Below are positions 45,542 to 46,728 of a stretch of 46,728 nt of DNA, piece after piece; position 1 is the first letter of the stretch, and each line of letters starts with the position of its first letter. Under the pieces are notes generated by a model that saw only the letters and a list, made by a program, of their open reading frames with translations, searched no databases and was not told where the DNA came from. Origin of the DNA: SCQX01 sp035720945 (lineage in GTDB: Bacteria; Pseudomonadota; Gammaproteobacteria; Burkholderiales; Burkholderiaceae_B); contig DASTNK010000037.1 of the NCBI GenBank assembly GCA_035720945.1, positions 1 to 46,728 on the forward strand, written 5' to 3'. A program made the translations under genes and the position numbers.

Positions 45542-46728
45542 ATGGATATCCGACGCACCGTCCTCTGGATGATCTTCTCTTTCTCGCTCTTGCTGTTGTG
45601 GAACAACTGGCAAGTGCACAATGGCCAGCCGTCGCTCTTCGGCCTGGGCCAGACGAGCACCCATCAGGCCGCCAAGCCTGCGGTGAAGGCATCCTCCACC
45701 CCGGTGGCTGACGCCAATGTGCCGGCCTCGGCCCCAGGCGAAGCCCCGGCGGCCAAGGGCAACGCCGCCGTGCCCGGCAACAAGGCCGCGCCGGTCGCGC
45801 CGTCCCAGAAGGTGCAGGTGCGCACCGATGTGTACGACCTCACGTTCGACACCAAGGGCGCCCAGCTCATCGGCGCCAAGCTGCTGAAATACAAAGCCGT
45901 CGACAACCCCCAACAACCGTTCACACTGCTCGACGACTCCAAATCCCTGACCTATCTGGTGCAAAGCGGTGTGGTCGGCGCGCCGAACGGCCAGAGCTAC
46001 CCCACGCATCTGACGCCTTTCAAGCTCGTGTCCACCGACACCACCATGACAGGCGACACGCTCAACGTCGTGTTCGAGGCCACCAGCGACAACGTCAAGG
46101 TGGTTCGCACCTACACGCTGCGCAAGGGCAGCTACGACATCGGCGTCAAGAACGCCATCTATAACCTGGGCACCGAGCCCATCTCGCCGTCGCTGTACCT
46201 GCAGATCGTGCGCGACGACAGCGATCCGGCCAGCGCCTCGCACTTCACGCACGCCTACACCGGCACGGCCGTGTATTCCAGCGAAGACAAGTTCCAGAAG
46301 GCCACGTTCTCCGACATCCAGAAGGGCAAGGACCAATACATCAAGAAGGCGAACAACGGCTGGATCGCCATGGTGCAGCATTACTTCGCCACGGCCTGGA
46401 TCCCGCCTGAAGGCGTGGTCCGCACGAACCAGGTGGCGCACCTGTCCAACGGGCTGTACGCGATTCGCAGCATCCTGCCCGTGGGCACCATCGCCCCGGG
46501 GCAGGACAAAGTCACCACCGCCCAGCTCTGGACCGGCCCGCAAGACCAGAAAGCCATGGGCGCGGTTGCGCCGGGGCTCGATCTGGTCGTGGACTACGGC
46601 TGGCTCACCATCGTGGCCAAGCCGCTGTTCCAGCTCATGTCGCTCCTCCATTCCCTGTTGGGCAACTGGGGCTGGACCATCGTCGCGCTCACGCTGCTGA
46701 TCAAGGCCGTGTTCTACCCGTTGTCGGC
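45542..46728 (+). CDS. yidC: Membrane protein insertase YidC, N-terminal part
   Basis: The gene runs off the right edge; 395 codons are visible with no stop. MDIRRTVLWMIFSFSLLLLWNNW is the first membrane helix, followed by an Ala/Pro/Lys-rich linker (about 35-80). Then comes the large periplasmic domain (about 85-345), and the first insertase helices begin at AKPLFQLMSLLHSLLGNWGW. YidC inserts proteins alone or with SecYEG. Confidence 0.97.
   Translation, partial: MDIRRTVLWMIFSFSLLLLWNNWQVHNGQPSLFGLGQTSTHQAAKPAVKASSTPVADANVPASAPGEAPAAKGNAAVPGNKAAPVAPSQKVQVRTDVYDLTFDTKGAQLIGAKLLKYKAVDNPQQPFTLLDDSKSLTYLVQSGVVGAPNGQSYPTHLTPFKLVSTDTTMTGDTLNVVFEATSDNVKVVRTYTLRKGSYDIGVKNAIYNLGTEPISPSLYLQIVRDDSDPASASHFTHAYTGTAVYSSEDKFQKATFSDIQKGKDQYIKKANNGWIAMVQHYFATAWIPPEGVVRTNQVAHLSNGLYAIRSILPVGTIAPGQDKVTTAQLWTGPQDQKAMGAVAPGLDLVVDYGWLTIVAKPLFQLMSLLHSLLGNWGWTIVALTLLIKAVFYPLS

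Overview
The window is high-GC, densely packed bacterial DNA. It carries the conserved replication-origin block gyrB-dnaN-dnaA / rpmH-rnpA-yidD-yidC at its right end. Gene order and protein character suggest a betaproteobacterium of the order Burkholderiales, most likely Alcaligenaceae (a Bordetella/Achromobacter/Castellaniella-type organism). This placement is inferred from family resemblance; no database search was possible.

Left third (1-19.0 kb): an almost complete pathway from glycine betaine to pyruvate. The plus strand carries the end of dgcB, a dedicated ETF pair (etfA, etfB) and the Rieske betaine demethylase gbcA-gbcB. Facing it is a long minus-strand series, read from right to left: ABC transporter ATPase and permease, an AraC-type regulator, L-serine dehydratase, sarcosine oxidase soxB-soxD-soxA-soxG, a GbdR-like activator, and the periplasmic betaine/choline-binding protein. 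Divergent from the transporter ATPase is glutathione-independent formaldehyde dehydrogenase (fdhA), which would oxidise the formaldehyde released by the demethylations. Betaine is imported, demethylated stepwise (GbcAB, DgcAB with EtfAB, SoxBDAG) to glycine; a serine hydroxymethyltransferase outside the window would make serine, which SdaB converts to pyruvate.

Middle (19-31.9 kb): mostly single-gene transcription units. They include a lipoprotein and M20 dipeptidase pair, a glutathione transferase, an acetyltransferase, a DUF1810 protein, a PLP dehydratase, an AraC regulator divergent from an isonitrile-hydratase-like protein, a methyltransferase, Hsp15, a beta-propeller protein with an unusual helix-turn-helix protein, a WxPGxW-type secreted protein, the decayed remnant of a glyoxalase-family gene, and an exported dienelactone-hydrolase-like protein.

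Accessory stretch (32-39 kb): an atypical lone ABC ATPase, a hipBA toxin-antitoxin module, a class C beta-lactamase, a DUF2784 membrane protein, a four-cysteine exported protein next to a shortened DsbG-like protein, a RibD_C/DHFR-like protein, and a yefM-yoeB toxin-antitoxin module with a recognisable operator.

Right end (39-46.7 kb): gyrB, dnaN and dnaA on the minus strand, a 450-bp intergenic region that is the likely oriC, then rpmH, rnpA, yidD and the start of yidC on the plus strand. No rRNA, tRNA, CRISPR array, insertion sequence or prophage was seen.
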